Assembly (NCBI RefSeq): GCF_030253575.1
Contig: NC_080561.1
Location: 2,484,001-2,548,000, forward strand
Direction: 5' to 3'
Source of the DNA: Rhododendron vialii
Lineage: Eukaryota > Streptophyta > Magnoliopsida > Ericales > Ericaceae
Length of the DNA stretch: 64,000 bases
The notes beneath the pieces are model-generated. The model did not search any database. It saw only the letters and a program-made list of their open reading frames with translations, and had not been told where the DNA came from. The position numbers and the translations under genes are program-made. Positions 22,793 through 34,950 of this stretch are shown piece after piece (the first letter of the stretch is position 1; every line of letters begins with the position of its first letter).

Positions 22793-25160
22793 GGCATTAC
22801 CCTGATTAATAGGAGCCGACTCACATTTTTAAATGTCTTACTTTTCTGCATTTTTAAATGTTTGGTTAACAGGAAGTTGTGGGATATATCCACGTCTCTG
22901 AGTTTCTCATTAGGATTAGTTTTTCTTCACAACTCATCCTACGAAAAACACAAGATTTGGTAGGAATTTTATTTTTGTATTAGTTTCGAGTGCAATTAAA
23001 CCATTGCTTTCTAATTTTTTTTCCCACAAATTTCTTCTATCAAATAAACAGACGTGGAAGATTACTTTTTCCTTTTGCTTTTACTTCATTTCACTAAAAT
23101 TTTCTCGAAAATAATTTTCCTGCATCAATTTCTTGACAAGCAAAAACAGAGCCTATACGTAATTGATCAACTTCCAACCCGACTTGATAGCCTGTTTCAA
23201 AAAACCTGCCCATTTCGTTTTATAGCGGATCGTATTTATCCTTATTTAAGTTTTTTTTAGACTGAAAATAAAGTGGTGTCATAGTTTAATATTGTTTAGC
23301 TTTTTTAATCTTTACGTTTTAAGAAGTACTATGAAACCTTTTGGTATCATCTCCAAATAATCATGGTCCCCTTTCTCATTAGGTCCAGAAATAAGCTTCA
23401 TTTGAATAGCTTTAAAGGGGGGTGGGGGACCACATGATCCGTATCGGAAAAAACTCACTTCATCTCTATTTGTTTGCTCAACTATTTTTAAGAGGATCGA
23501 TAATTGGCCCAATTAAAATTTAAGTGTGGATCAAAATTAACGACATCCACTAGACGAGGAGGGCAGGGGCGGAGGCACATGAGTACAAGGGAGAGCGGCC
23601 CAAATTTGACCCCAAATTTTCATAGGAATAGGTATAATTTAGCTATTTTAACCCTACAAAAAATCTCTAAATTGCCCCAACTTATTTTAAGTGCATAGAA
23701 ATCCCAAGCGTTCTCTTCTTTTCGAGAGTTGATAGTACTCGAAATGAAACTATCACATATTATTTTCAAATATAACAAGTCTTTTGGGGCCAATTATGAG
23801 GCAAAAATGAATTATTAGTGCATATCGATCTTATAATTAACCTTTTAATTTTGTTATTTTTGGACTTGTGCATAGAAAAAATATATTTGCATATGAATCT
23901 AATTTGACCCCACTAACCAAAATTCCTAGCTCCTCCCTTGGAGGAGGGGGTGACATTTTATATCGGGCGAACCAGCAAAGCCAATGGACTGATCTTCTAA
24001 ATTATCTATAGGTAACGAACTCGAGGAAAAAGGTAACGGTTCTTAAACTATGGAAAGCTAAACTTCAAACAAGATTATCCTAGAAAACCAAAGAGGAAAA
24101 AGGCCAACACAGAACTATCCTTACTAATTTGATCATGATTAGATTCCCCAGATGCAGCCCATCAAAATTGGACCCAGAAAAAATGAGAAGAAAGAGAGAC
24201 GCCCATCACCATTGGACCCAAAAAAAAACAGAAGGAAAAATGACGGCCAAGCCCTTCAAGATTTCTTTCGGGCTGCACAAGCCCAAGAGCTCCTAGGCAC
24301 TTCTAGCCCTCTAGAATTGGTATTTGGGCCTTATTAAGCAGGGGTGATAAACAAGTTGGAATGAGTTGAGCAGTTGCTTGTACAAATTTGACTTAAAAAC
24401 GTAACAAGTTTCAAAATTTTAGTGAGCTTTAATCAAAGCCAAACTCGAGTAGCATGAGTTTTCTATACATCACAACTCTAGGGCCGGCTCTAACTTGTTA
24501 GAGGCCAAAGCAAAATGTAAATATAGATGTATGTAAATATGGGGCCCTTCCTTTTCCTTACAATTTTTTTAAAGCTTAACCTACACTAAAAACGAAGGTT
24601 CAAATACAAAATTCAAAACTTGCTTTTTTAGTATACAAAACAAGTGAAATGCATTTTTGGTTAACCGTCTCTCTTGGTTGATAACCGGTTGGACTCAATT
24701 AAAATTATTGTGTCTAATTCATTGCTACCAAAATTTGGGCTCCCTTTTCTGAGCCTGGGATTGGGGCCTGAAACGGGTGCTTCCTCAGCCTCCCCCGAGC
24801 CGGTTCTGTATAAGTCAAACGAGTTGATTAATAACTTGTTCGAGTTTGATTTTAAAACTTAATGAGCTTCGAAAATATGGTCAAACCTAATTTTGATTTT
24901 GTAACAAATCAAACTTAAACAAACTTTTAACCAGTAAACACGAGCTCAAACTCGAAAAGCTTGGAAGACAAATTTACAATGCATGGGTACTAGCACCCAG
25001 TTAAAAACTAAAAATTAATAATGTATGCAAAGTCAATAATTTCAAAGGCAAAAGTGTAATTTCCTTTCCTGATCAGCAAAATTAAGTACTCTGTAATTTC
25101 CTCACTATGTATTATAAACCTAATCGAGAACTATCAAACATTCATATTGCAGATTCATGT

Positions 25161-25861
25161 AGTGGCGGGTTGATGCATCAGACAAACTCCCAATAAATGG
25201 TATCAGAGCAGATGATTGACGATCTATGGGAAAACTCTCAACGCAACCCATTGAAGGGGCTGGCACAAAGAACACTCGTGGAACGGTATAAAATCCAAGG
25301 TGACTCCCGATGAAGCAAATTGGCTCGATGTTGGAGTGCTGTAATGGATGACTCATTATCAATGGAGTTAACTCGTCGGAGAGCATGGTGCTGGTAAATG
25401 AGCACGTTGGCTCTCAATGGAGTTCTCGTCGGGGAGCATGGTGCTGGTAACTAGGCACGTTGGCTCTCAATTGAGATGATTCTGAATCGATTGAGTGTGT
25501 GCAGAATAAGCCCAGTTCGGAAGATAGGGTTGAGAGTTAGATCAGAATCAAGGGAGAGTTTGGATGCAGAGAAGGATTAAGGCCCAATGTACGGTTCACA
25601 CATGAGGGGGAGATTTGTTAGAACATGTGTGAACGTTGAGTCCCACATCGGATAAATAGAAAAAAAGTTGGATCTTAATATACAATTAGATGACTCGCCA
25701 CTTACAAGGCTTAGTTTTTTAAGTGGATATGAGTCATTCAATGTATATTGACCCAAATGATATGGTGGACTCTTTGTCGTTACTCTCATACAAATTAGGC
25801 ATTAAGCACGCAGTGACGGGTTGATGCATGACAGGTCGATACATCAGACAAACTCCCAACA
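25161..25861 (+). mobile_element. TRIM copy 2, 5' LTR truncated
   Basis: This is the duplicated TRIM: the 5' LTR end at 25161-25195 (terminal CAATA instead of CAACA), PBS at 25198-25209, polypurine tract just before 25616, and 3' LTR at 25616-25861 followed by the CATGC target repeat at 25862-25866. It arose by segmental duplication, not by transposition, because the flanks are duplicated with it. Confidence 0.92.
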
Positions 25862-28855
25862 CATGCAACGTAAGTACGTAATCTTGCCAAGTCATTTTCT
25901 GCTTATCCTCTTTATACCAATTTATTTATGACGCACACTTGAGAAAATATCGATTTTTTTAATGTCCTCATTTTTTGGATTGAGAGTGCCACAACAATAA
26001 GCATGGATCTTTCATTTTCGGATGTACATCATTCCATTATCCGTCGAGACCAAATTCTCTCAATTTTTCGAGGCAAGATCTTCCCTGCCGAAAATCTCCG
26101 TGCCTCTATATCGGGGGGTTTTCAGCCATCGAATTTAAAACATAAAAAAAAGTCACACAATTCAACGGCTGAAAAACCCTCTACACAGAGACACAAAGAT
26201 TTTCAGTACGGAGAAAATCGGTCCCCCAATTTTCCTGGCCAAGGCTAGTTTTCGTTATGATTATCTTTGATATACTGACGTGTTTAATTGTTTTTTGTGA
26301 TGCACACATTGTGATTTTTTTTTTTCCGTAATGCTTTGGATGAGAATACCACAAACGATATACATGAAAATGTCTATGAAAAAAAATGAACGGTCTAGAT
26401 TTATGGACAGTTTTAGGTACTAGATTTCCTGAACCATACTACTCCTCAAAGAAATTATGGAAATGTCTTACTTTTCTGCATTTTTAAATGTTTGGTTAAC
26501 AGGAAGTTGTGGGATATATCCACGTAGTTTCTCATTAGGATTAGTTTTTCTTCACAACTCATCCTACGAAAAACATAAGATTTGGTAAGAATTTTATTTT
26601 TGTACGAGTATTAGTTTCGAGTGCAATTAAACCATTGCTTTCTTCTTCTTTTTTCCCACAAATTTCTTCTATCAAATAAACAGACGTGGAAGATTACTTT
26701 TTCCTTTTGCTATTACTTCATTTCACTAAAATTTTCTCGAAAATAATTTTCCTGCATCAATTTCTTGACAAGCGAAAACAGAGCCTAAACGTAATTGATC
26801 AACTTCCAACCCGACTTGATAGCCTGTTTCAAAAAACCTGCCCATTTCGTTTTATAGCGGATCGTATTTATCCTTATTTAAGTTTTTTTTAGACTGAAAA
26901 AAAAGTGGTGTCATAGTTTAATATTGTTTAGCTTTTTTTATCTTTACGTTTTAAGAAGTACTATGAAACCTTTTGGTATCATCTCCGAATAATCATGGTC
27001 CCCTTTCTCATTAGGTCCAGAAATAAGCTTCATTTGAATAGCTTTAAAGGGGGGTGGGGGACCACATGATCCGTATGGGAAAAAACTCACTTCATCCCTA
27101 TTTGTTTGCTCAATTATCTTTAAGAGGATCGATAATTGGCCCAATTAAAATTTAAGTGTGGATCAAAATTAACGACATCCACTAGACCAGGAGGGCAGGG
27201 GCAGAGGCACATGGGTACAAGGGAGGGTGGCCGACCCCATTGGCTGCCAAATTTCCCTTGCGATAGGTATAATTTTTACTAATTTGACCCCAAATTTTCA
27301 TAGGAATAGGTATAATTTAGCTATTTTGACCCCACAAAAAATCTCTAAATTGCCCCAACTTGTTTTAAGTGCATAGAAATCCCAAGCGTTCTCTTCTTTT
27401 CGAGAGTTGATAGTACTCGAAATGAAACTATCACGTATTATTTTCAAATATAACAAGTCTTTTGGGGCCAATTATGAGGCAAAAATGAATTATTAGTGCA
27501 CATCGATCTTATAATTAACCTTTTAATTTTGTTATTTTTGGACTTGTGCATAGAAAAAATATATTGCATATGAATCTAATTTGACCCCACTAACCAAAAT
27601 TCCTGACTCCTCCCTTGGAGGAGGGGGTGACATTTTATATCGGGCGAACCAGCAAAGCCTATGGACTGATCTTCTAAATTATCTATAGGTAACGAACTCG
27701 AGGAAAAAGGTAACGGTTCTTAAACTATGGAAAGCTAAACTTCAAACAAGATTATCCTAGAAAACCAAAGAGGAAAAAGGCCAACACAGAACTATCCTTT
27801 CTAATTGATCATGATTAGATTCCCCAAATGCAGCCCATCAAAATTGGACCCAGAAAAAATGAGAAGAAAGAGAGAGGCCCATCACCATTGGACCCAAAAA
27901 AAAAGAAGGGAAAAATGACGGCCAAGCCCTGCTCGTCGAGATTTCTTTCGGACTGACAAGCCCAAGAGCTCAGGCCTTTTAAAAGCATTGTTCTAGGCAC
28001 TTCTAGCCCTCTAGAATTGGTATTTGGGCCTTATTAAGTAGGGGTGATAAACAAGTTGAATGAGTTGAGCGGTTGCTTGCACAAATTTGGCTTAAAAACG
28101 TAACGAGTTTCAAAATTTTAGTGAGCTTTAATCAAAGTGAAACTCGAGTAGCATGAGTTTTCTACACATCATAACTCTAGGGCCGGCTCTAACTTGTTAG
28201 AGGCCAAAGCAAAATGTAAATGTAGATGTATGTAAATATGAGGCCCTTCCTTTTCCTTACAATTTTTTTAAAGCTTAACCAACACTAAAAACGAAGGTTC
28301 AAATACAAAATTCAAAACTTGTTTTTTTAGTATACAAAACAAGTGAAATGCATTTTTGGTTAACCGTCTCTCTTGGTTGATAATCGGTTGGACTCAATTA
28401 AAATTATTGTGTCTAATTCATTGCTGCCAAAATTTGGGCTCCCTTTTCTGAGCCTGGGATTGGGGCCTGAAACGGGTGCTTCCTCGGCCTCCCCCGAGCC
28501 GGTTCTGTATAAATCAAACGAGTTGATTAATAACTTGTTCGAGTTTGATTTTAAAACTTAATGAGCTTCGAAAATATGGTCAAACCTAATTTTGATTTTG
28601 TAACAAATCAAACTTAAACAAACTTTTAACCGGTAAACACGAGCTCAAACTCGAAAAGCTTGGAAGACAAATTTACAATGCATGGGTACTAGCGCCCAGT
28701 TAAAAACTGAAAATTAATAATGTACGCAAAGTCAATAATTTCAAAGGCCAAAGTGTAATTTCCTTTCTTGATCAGCAAAAGTACTCTGTAATTTCCTCAC
28801 TGTGGATTATAAACATAATCGATAACTATCAAACATTTATATTGCAGATTCATGT
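25161..28855. repeat. Tandem segmental duplication, copy 2 (empty of LINE)
   Basis: A 3695-bp direct repeat of copy 1, abutting it at 25160/25161. The junction joins GCAGATTCATGT to AGTGGCGGG with a 2-bp (GT) overlap. It holds the TRIM interior and 3' LTR but only the last 35 bp or so of the 5' LTR. The two 3' LTR copies differ at roughly nine sites in 246, so the duplication is younger than the TRIM insertion. A 15-bp segment of the LTR is missing near 25177 relative to copy 1. Confidence 0.95.
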
Positions 28856-29767
28856 TGAAAGATATAGGCGATTAAAAACTAACACGAACAGCACAAAAGA
28901 ACAAACAAAATGGAATGGTGGGAGTATAGCATTATTGTGTAGACTAGATAGCATTATTAACACTCATGCATCGTATAAAAGCCAAAATCAGTCCGTTTAA
29001 TTGCTTAATGGGAACAAGTGGCAGCAGTCATTTTATGGTGCTTTTTACGGGGTTGGTTGGTTTGCACCCCATACAATTGACCAAGGTTTGGTTCTTGGAA
29101 TTAGGCTGCCAAAAAGTAATTTCTTGTGAATTTTGTAGCCGCGGCGTGAATGACAAATTTTTGAACGCACCAGGGAGGGAATTAATTTAAGTGCTCGTTA
29201 TCTGGCTCATACACCCTTGACCGTGGACAAAAAGGAAAAATACTGTTATGATGCTTTAAACTACCATACCAACTACTAAGTCATGCAAAGGCAGCTCCTT
29301 ATCTGTTTGTGTTCATATTTAGTAGTATAAGTTTGGCACCTCCTCTTCATTGCCATATTGGCAACCATATCCTATGTGTTCATATTGATGAGTTTGACAC
29401 CTCATTTTGCGTCTAATGGTGATATACTAATATTAGTTTCTTTCTTCTTCTTTTTTGGGTTCGACGGTCAAGTTTATTCGAGTCAGCTTACGGGCATCTC
29501 GATTAATCTCTTTTCTGGTCCGGTCAAAGACAGGCTATCCATGCCGGAACTAAAGAATTTGCAAGAAATTAATTATTTTCTGACGAACTGGATAAAGCAG
29601 CTAAAAAAAAAATTGGAATAGAATTGTGTGGATCTCTTAACTCATGCCACCTTAGTTGAGTTCTTGGCCCATATGTGAATTGGTCGTGGAGGCCCAGTTT
29701 GGCGCTATATTCTGGCCTCGGCTGAAACAGGATTACAACGATATGGGATTATTACCTGGTTAATTTG
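28856..29767. other. Intergenic, no gene seen
   Basis: Unique-looking sequence between the tandem duplication and its older third copy. Open frames of 74-87 codons have no recognisable domain. Confidence 0.4.
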
Positions 29768-30059
29768 CCCAGATGCAGCCCATCAAATTGGACCCATTCT
29801 TTCTTCTTCTTCTTTTTTTTTGGAAATTTTTAGGCCGGCTCCGCTTTCTAGGTTCGGACTTCAAATAGTTCTGACAATAATAATTCTTCTTTATTTTAGT
29901 CATTTCTTTGACTTTTCATGCATTTTTACTATTTTGCCCATTCTTTTTAACTTTTTGTCTACGTGTCCATTTTTAGTAAAATTTATATTTTTAGAATTAA
30001 TTTCTGACCCATATTATTTCAGACAAAAATATCCTTGGCCTTGAGAACTGGACTGCCAG

Positions 30060-31235
30060 TTCTCATAGTTAGTTCTATGAGAATTGTGTGAAATGACTAT
30101 GTGAGCTAGAAAATACACATTTCAAATAACCTCACCACACACTAAAATACATAGTTCTTACTCAAAATACATAGTTCTCATAGAAAAATACGCAGTTCTC
30201 ATACATAATCATCATGGACAATAATAGTTCTCATAGAAAAAATAACGTTCTCATAGATAGTTTTCATGTGAAATGGCTATGTGAACTGAAAAATACACAG
30301 TTCTAATAGCCCACCACACGCTAAAATACACAGTTTTCATAGACAATCATCATAAATAATAACAGTTCTCATAAAAAAAATACAATTTTCATAAAAAAAA
30401 TATTTCTCATAGAAAATATACAGTTCTCAGATAAAATACACAGTTCTCATAGAGAGTTCTCATAGAAAATACACAGTTCTCATAAACAGTTCTCATAGAC
30501 AATCATCATGGACAATAATAGTTCTCATAGAAAAAAACACAGTTCTCATAAAAAAAAACACACTTCTCATAGACGGTTCTCATAGAAAATATACAGTTCT
30601 TATATAAAATAACAGTTTTCATAGAAAGTTCTCATAGACAATACACAATTTTCATAGAAAATACACAGTTCTCATAGACAGTTCCTATATAAAAATATAC
30701 AATTCTCATAGACAATCATCATGGACAATAACAGTTCTCATAGAAAAAAACACAATTTTCATTAAAAAAAAATACAGTTTTCATAGACAGTTGTCATGTA
30801 AAATGTCTATATGAACTGAAAAATACACTGTTTAAATAGTCTTACTACACATTAAAATACACAATTCTTATCGACAGTTTCCATATAAAAATACACAATT
30901 TTCATAGATAATCATCATGGACAATAACAGTTGCCATAGAAAAAACACAATTTTTATTAAAAAAAACACAGTTTTCATAGACAGTTGTCATGTAAAATGG
31001 CTATGTGAATTGAAAAATACATTGTTTAAATAGTCTCACCACACATTAAAATACACAGTTCTCATAGAAAAATACACAATTCTCATAAACAATCATCACG
31101 GGCAATAACAGTTCTTATAGAAAAAACACAGTTCTCATAGATAGTTCTCATAGATAATACACAGTCTCATAGAAAAATACACAGTTCTCATAGACAATTC
31201 TCATGAACAATACACAATTCTCATAGAAAATATCA
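30060..31235 (+). repeat. Array of approximately 20-bp units (ACAGTTCTCATAGAAAATAC type)
   Basis: Dozens of degenerate units built on CAGTTCTCATAGA plus AAATACA spacers. They are sometimes fused as dimers (AGTTCTCATAGACAGTTCTC) and interspersed with a longer unit carrying AATCATCATGGACAATAA. Units vary in length and sequence, so this is a minisatellite-like array and not a CRISPR. Confidence 0.92.
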
Positions 31236-31589
31236 CCTTACGTCGATTTAAATGGGGGTTTTTAGAGATAGGCCCCGTTTTTAGGTTTGGTATTCAAGTA
31301 ATCCTGAACAATTATTTATATTTTTTATTCCAACCATGTCCCAGTCTTCCTCACGCGCATCAACGCACTGAGCTAGAGAGCATCTAGTATAGAAAAATTA
31401 TCCAATGCTACATGAGCATTGGTGCACCATTAAAACATTATTTAAATTTCTAAAAGTCATATCTTTTGTTGTAAATATTCATTTTTTTTTAAAATTAAAT
31501 TTTTGGAACCTACTCAACGATATCTACTGAACAAGACCCATATTGAATATAAAATTATGTAAGATTAAACAAACGCTCTTTATTATGCC

Positions 31590-31985
31590 AACTCTCTATG
31601 AGAACTGCTGTGTCTATGAGAACTGTCTCTATAAGACTGGCTATAAGAACTGTGTCTATGAGAATTATCTATGAGAATTGGGCCTAATTCTTCCAGTTCT
31701 CATAAAAAATACACAGTTCACATAATTTCACCACACACTAAAATACACAATTCTCATAAAAAATACACAATTCTCATAGACGGTTCTCATTGAAAAATAC
31801 ACAATTCTTATAGACAGTTCTCATGGGCAATATACAATTCTCATGAAAAATACACAGTTCTCATAAACAGTTTTCACGGACAATACATAATTTTCATAAA
31901 AAATACACAATTCTCATAGAAAATACACAATTCTCATAGAAAATATACATTTCTCATGAAAAATACATACACGAACAAAAATAAA
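31590..31985. repeat. Second part of the array, with inverted units at its left
   Basis: At 31595-31680 the same motif appears in reverse orientation (TCTATGAGAACTGTGTCTATGAGAA), followed at about 31690-31975 by units in the original orientation. The two parts are separated from the main array by about 350 bp of unrelated sequence. Transcripts across the flip could fold into long hairpins. Confidence 0.88.
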
Positions 31986-32149
31986 AAAAATATTATAAAA
32001 CAAAGTAATTAAATTGGAGAGGAGAGTAGAAAAACATAATTGAACTTAATATGTCCTACCATGTCACCTGTGTGTCCGCCTAGAAAAAACATAATGGAAA
32101 ACTTGAACAAATATTCAATTTCAGACTGGAATATTTGGTGACAATTCCT

Positions 32150-32720
32150 CCGCCACCACCTTTTTCGAGTGCCAACGCCGATTCGACCACGGCGCCGCAA
32201 CTAGCTCCTACGGCAGTACCGTCTTCCGATCTCAGGCATCCTCCACCGTCGCCGCGTCACTGCCTCTGTCTTCATTCGCAGCAGAAGAATTAATGCTCCT
32301 AATGTCGGTGCCAGTGTCTTCGGGCACCGGAGGAGAGGCAGGGCCGTGGATGCTGATCATAAGGTGCTCCGCCGTGGCAGATTCCAGTAGAGTTACAAAG
32401 AGGGCGTCCATGGCCGTCGGGTATGCAACGGAGAATGAGAATATGGTGGAAAATTAAGTTTCGCTTACGGATTGCGTAGCCTCCCATCTCGCCGACCGAT
32501 GCGGTGACACCGATTCGATGTGGCAACAGATGATCATCGTCGCCCGGCTTGCACTTGTTGGATCCGACTCTACTTGCTGCCGGTGAAGACGGACTCATCG
32601 GAGAAGTTGACGGCGATGCTAATCTGGCGTTGGGTGTTGGCAGTGGGGTCTCGGTCGTGGATGGCGAGAGATGAGATGTCGGAGCATTTAGAGAGAGTGA
32701 GGGCTTCGACTTGGCTTAGG
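32150..32720. other. GC-rich segment inside the insertion
   Basis: Base composition changes sharply to GC-rich, CCG/GCC-rich sequence, unlike the AT-rich surroundings. A minus-strand frame of 99 codons (32598-32299) and a plus-strand frame of 100 codons (32520-32822) overlap it. Neither resembles a family I know. It may be a captured gene fragment; that is inference from composition only. Confidence 0.45.
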
Positions 32721-34057
32721 GATATAAATGTCATTATGCAGCATAACCAAGCCTATATAGGTTTGGAAAAATATTTTAGGGTGGGGATGAAAACGAACCT
32801 AAAAAGCAGGGATAGCCTCTAATTTTCTTTTTCTTTTTTTTTTGCGGGGGGTGGGGAACAGAAAGAGGCCCATCACCATTGGACCCAAAAAACAATTAAT
32901 GGAAAGCCCTGTTCGTCGAGATTTCTTTCGGGCTGCACAAGCCCAAGAGCTCACACCTCGAAAAAGCATTGTTCTTCTAACCCTCTACACTTGGTAGTTG
33001 GGCCTTTTTTAAGAAGCTGTAGAGTGTAGACCGAGGGGTGATATATAAGCCGAAGGAGTTGAGCGGTTGCTTGCACAAGTTTGGCTTAAAAGCATAACAA
33101 GTTTCAAAATTTAAGTGAGCTTTAATCAAAGTCAAACTCAAGTAGCATGAGTTTTCTATACATTATAATCAGCCAAGGGCCTGTTCTAACTTGTTGGGGG
33201 CCGAAGCGAAATGTAAGTAGGGGCCCTTCCTTTTCCTTACAAATATTTGTGTTCCGCCAAGCCTGATTACAAAATAAGTATTATTTGTTTACAATTTTTA
33301 AACTTACAAATGATGGATTTACTAAAATAATTTTTTGTGCAATATGGATCTTGTTTGATAAATCTCGATAAAAAATTTTGAACGGTGCAAAAAAAAAAAT
33401 CAAAAAATTGTTTTCATACATACATTATTTTTTAGTTTAAAAATTGCAAATATATACTTTTTGTAAGAAGACTAGCGGAATGCAAAGGAAGGTTCAAATA
33501 CAAAATTCAAAACTTGTTTATCTCAACAAGTGAAATGCATTTTGGTTAACCGTCTCTCTTGGTTGATAACCGTTAAACAACAAAAGAAGCTTCTGTTGCT
33601 CTAAAAAAATCTTTAACCAATAATCAAATGTGCTCTTACTCCCCACCGAGCCGACTCCGCATATGTCAAATGAGCCCGAGTAATAACTTGTTCGAGCTTG
33701 ATTTGAACGGTTAATGAGTTTCAAAAATATGTTCAAACCTAAATTTGATTATGATACAAATCAAACTCGAACAAATTTTTAACGAGTAAACACGAGCTCG
33801 AACTCAAAAAGCTTGGTTTCTTTTATCATCCCTTCCAGCTAATTCGAAGACAACTTTACAATTAATGCACGGGTAGCGGCCAGTTTTAAAAATTAATTAA
33901 AATGAATAATAGGCTTAAAGTCAATAATTTCAAAAGTCTAAAGTGTAATTCCCTTTCCCTGATCGGCAAAGTACTCTGTGGATTAGAATAGAACATGTTG
34001 GTCCCCTTCAGAACCAGCACTGCCCAAGGAACTGGCTGCCATGCACACCGTAACGTC

Positions 34058-34059
<2 letters not shown>

Positions 34060-34092
<33 letters not shown>
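34060..34092. repeat. (GA)n microsatellite
   Basis: GA run of about 16 units next to the end of the third duplication copy. Confidence 0.95.
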
Positions 34093-34096
<4 letters not shown>

Positions 34097-34940
34097 GGGG
34101 ACCTTTTGACATTGAGCAAACTGTCAAGTAGCAAGCCAAAAGGCCATGGCCCCTAATTAAAGAATATTATCAAGCTCCAGGCCAGTTTGAAAACAACCTC
34201 AATTTGGACACAACCCTAGCTATATTCCAAACACCAAATAAATTGTTGATAGTGTTTATTCATAATGTCTCCGTCAGTATTGTCTCCAACCCCAACATGT
34301 ACAGGGAGTGATTCACAAACAGCATACGTATCCCACCTCGAGATCAAGAAAATTCTTTTTGTTTTTAAGAAAATAATAATAATAATTTTCCTATCTGTTT
34401 TTCCCTACACTGCAGATATTATCAAGTTGAAATATGCCAGACAAGATAGTTCTTGATTAGCTTCTTTTTTTTTTTTCTTTCCCATGCAAATCTCTTCACT
34501 GATCATTCAATATCAGCAGTCGTGCGAGTTTCTATTTTCAATCACCTATGAGATCGTAATACAATGTCGTGCTGTATAAAACATCTCCAACCTTGATTTC
34601 AAATTTAGAGGTGGATTTTTTTTTTTTTTGAAGGCTTGCGGGTTAAATCGACTCTCCAAATTTAACATGTATATATAACTTCTCCCTCTCTAATCATAAC
34701 TTCAAATTTCGTATTGTCATTTTTTTATGAAAAGTTTAATTCTCAAAAAGTCACTCTTTTTTCAATAAATAAAGATTTGACATTGCCTTCAAAAATAGCA
34801 TGGGCAAAAAGGCATGTAGGGTTTGACTTTGAAAATAGCTTTGGATTAGAGAGCTTCAAAAACAACAACTAATTTGCCACGTGAGATTTGAAGGCTCCCA
34901 TTGGAGATGCTCTAAAAATGTTACAAACATGCACTATTGC
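34093..34940. other. Intergenic, no gene seen
   Basis: AT-rich sequence with T homopolymers. Nothing recognisable up to the MITE at 34951. Confidence 0.4.
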
Positions 34941-34950
34941 GTTATTAAGG

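Larger units (their letters stand above)
18449..22823 (-). mobile_element. L1-type LINE, 5'-truncated, with poly(A) tail
   Basis: A minus-strand non-LTR retrotransposon. A run of 15 T at 18449-18463 is its poly(A) tail, and its other end lies near 22823. The order on the minus strand is: ORF1 C-terminal remnant, ORF2 endonuclease, reverse transcriptase, zf-RVT domain, short 3' UTR, poly(A). The corresponding site in the second duplication copy (about 26455-26461) is empty, which fixes both boundaries. No target duplication is seen; instead about 7 bp of target are missing. Confidence 0.93.
17140..25160. repeat. Tandem segmental duplication, copy 1 (LINE-interrupted)
   Basis: Copy 1 of a direct tandem duplication. 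It starts inside the 5' LTR of the TRIM and ends at GCAGATTCATGT. Without the inserted LINE (18449-22823) it is about 3.65 kb and matches 25161-28855 almost base for base. Besides the TRIM it contains AT-rich DNA with no recognised gene. The paired short open frames in the two copies are not conserved family members. Confidence 0.95.
29797..32860. mobile_element. Insertion of about 3.06 kb with related inverted ends
   Basis: Absent from the two other copies of the host segment. The left part contains TTTTTAGGCCGGCTCCGCTTTCTAGGTTCG-like sequence at about 29826-29856. The right end, reverse-complemented from about 32825, reads AGAGGCTATCCCTGCTTTTTAGGTTCG-like. A third related block lies inside, in the same orientation as the left end, at 31257-31320. 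The T/C-rich runs at both borders could hide a target duplication. Inside are the 20-bp repeat array and a GC-rich stretch at 32150-32720. This fits a non-autonomous TIR element, possibly Mutator-like, but the class is inferred. No transposase is seen. Confidence 0.5.
29768..33995. repeat. Third, diverged partial copy of the duplicated segment, split by an insertion
   Basis: From CCCAGATGCAGCCCATC at 29768, and again from 32861 to about 33995, the sequence follows the second half of copies 1 and 2 (about 24145-25110 and 27825-28800), including the GGACCCAAAAAA, TCTTGGTTGATAACCG and GTACTCTGTGG landmarks. Divergence is visibly higher than between copies 1 and 2. The interval 29797-32860 has no counterpart and is an insertion. 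A further indel at about 33240-33480 contains an A/T-rich inverted-repeat block related to the one near 51.7 kb. Confidence 0.85.

Noticed and set aside
30060-31985. CRISPR-like repeat array
   Set aside because: Repeat units are degenerate and variable in length, there are no constant repeats with unique spacers, no cas genes, and the genome is a plant's.
32299-32822. GC-rich open frames as a gene
   Set aside because: Opposing overlapping frames of similar length, no domain, no splice sites. Retained only as a GC-rich segment within an insertion.
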